Assembly (NCBI GenBank): GCA_963772335.1
Contig: CAVYXF010000008.1
Span: 310,001-374,000, forward strand
From: CAVYXF01 sp963772335
Lineage (GTDB): Bacteria > Pseudomonadota > Alphaproteobacteria > Rhizobiales > Rhodomicrobiaceae
Length of the DNA: 64,000 nt
Direction: 5' to 3'
The translations under genes were made by a program, and so were the position numbers. This document shows positions 63,728 through 64,000 of the stretch, one piece after another. Each line of letters opens with the position of its first letter. Position 1 is the first letter of the stretch. The notes beneath the pieces are model-generated. The model was not told the DNA's origin and did no database searches. It worked only from the letters and a program-made list of their open reading frames with translations.

Positions 63728-64000
63728 ATGAGCGAGCGGCCGACCCAGAAAGACCCTGTCTGGCTGATGCGCACCTATGCCGGCCACTCCACCGCAAAAG
63801 CCTCCAACGAGCTCTACCGCAAGAATCTCGCCAAAGGGCAGACCGGACTTTCGGTCGCTTTCGACCTGCCAACGCAAACCGGCTACGACCCCGATCACGC
63901 GCTGGCGCGCGGCGAGGTGGGTAAAGTCGGTGTGCCGGTCTCCCATCTCGGTGACATGCGTACTTTGTTCGAGGGCATTCCGCTCGCCGAGATGAACACC
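63728..64000 (+). CDS. ecm: Ethylmalonyl-CoA mutase, N-terminal part (cut by window end)
   Basis: The first 91 residues. VWLMRTYAGHSTAKASNELYR, AKGQTGLSVAFDLPTQTGYD and PDHALARGEVGKVGVPVSHL are the B12-mutase substrate domain in the form typical of Ecm (MeaA), shorter at the N-terminus than methylmalonyl-CoA mutase. Ecm turns ethylmalonyl-CoA into methylsuccinyl-CoA in the pathway used for acetyl-CoA assimilation by many alphaproteobacteria without isocitrate lyase. AGGA lies before ATG 63728. Confidence 0.88.
   Translation, partial: MSERPTQKDPVWLMRTYAGHSTAKASNELYRKNLAKGQTGLSVAFDLPTQTGYDPDHALARGEVGKVGVPVSHLGDMRTLFEGIPLAEMNT

Overview
The window is 64 kb of GC-rich, gene-dense chromosomal DNA. 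It most likely comes from an alphaproteobacterium of the Hyphomicrobiales (Rhizobiales) type. Pointers are an N-type ATPase operon in the order atpDCQRBEFAG, the start of an ethylmalonyl-CoA mutase gene (ethylmalonyl-CoA pathway), a FixL-like PAS kinase next to an Fnr/FixK-type regulator, many ABC importers, and dispersed palindromic repeats of a kind common in that order. The genus cannot be fixed from the sequence. No rRNA, tRNA, CRISPR array, transposase or prophage was recognised.

Layout. 1-2.1 kb: an apparently damaged selenoprotein and formate dehydrogenase module (selA with a frame break, fdhE without its N-terminal half). 2.2-7.3 kb: mixed small genes (TIGR01244/DUF442 protein, histone-deacetylase-like gene, macro domain, isochorismatase fold, AbrB-type membrane protein, hemolysin III). 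7.3-15.8 kb: a probable single operon with a polyamine-type ABC importer, a DeoR regulator, a proline-iminopeptidase-type hydrolase, a small-molecule kinase and a class III PLP enzyme; this reads as uptake and breakdown of an amine or amino alcohol through a phosphorylated intermediate. 17-20.8 kb: a YehZYXW/OpuB-type osmoprotectant importer. 21-30.7 kb: a stress and low-oxygen block (MgtA-type Mg2+ ATPase, CBS-BON protein, response regulator, hybrid kinase with a FixL-like haem PAS, Fnr/FixK-type regulator, phosphoribosyltransferase, Acg-type nitroreductase). 31.2-37.8 kb: the N-ATPase. 38-44.6 kb: a sugar module (ROK kinase, MocA dehydrogenase, TIM-barrel enzyme and hydrolase on one strand, sugar ABC importer on the other). 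44.7-49.8 kb: a PaoABC-type periplasmic aldehyde oxidase with a divergent AraC regulator. 50-54 kb: a glyoxalase-fold protein, a membrane PQQ dehydrogenase, a cupin dioxygenase and an SDR. 54.4-57.9 kb: an ArsR-led operon with three DUF899 paralogues. 58-64 kb: a LysR/EamA pair, a DUF1989 protein, a 3-hydroxyisobutyrate-dehydrogenase-type enzyme, small membrane proteins and the start of ecm.

The most interesting reading is a putative oxygen-responsive regulon. Palindromes of the form TTG[A/C]-N6-[T/G]CAA lie upstream of the CBS/MgtA genes and of the N-ATPase operon. The kinase between them carries the FixL haem histidine and the distal arginine at the FixL spacing, and the Fnr-type regulator has the E-x2-SR recognition helix that reads TTGA half-sites.

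Caution: at least eleven places in otherwise conserved genes need one base removed, and one needs a base added, to restore the family reading frame. This looks more like consensus error than mass gene decay. Genes affected are annotated over their full restored span, and the break is stated. The fdhE truncation and the helicase remnant cannot be explained that way.
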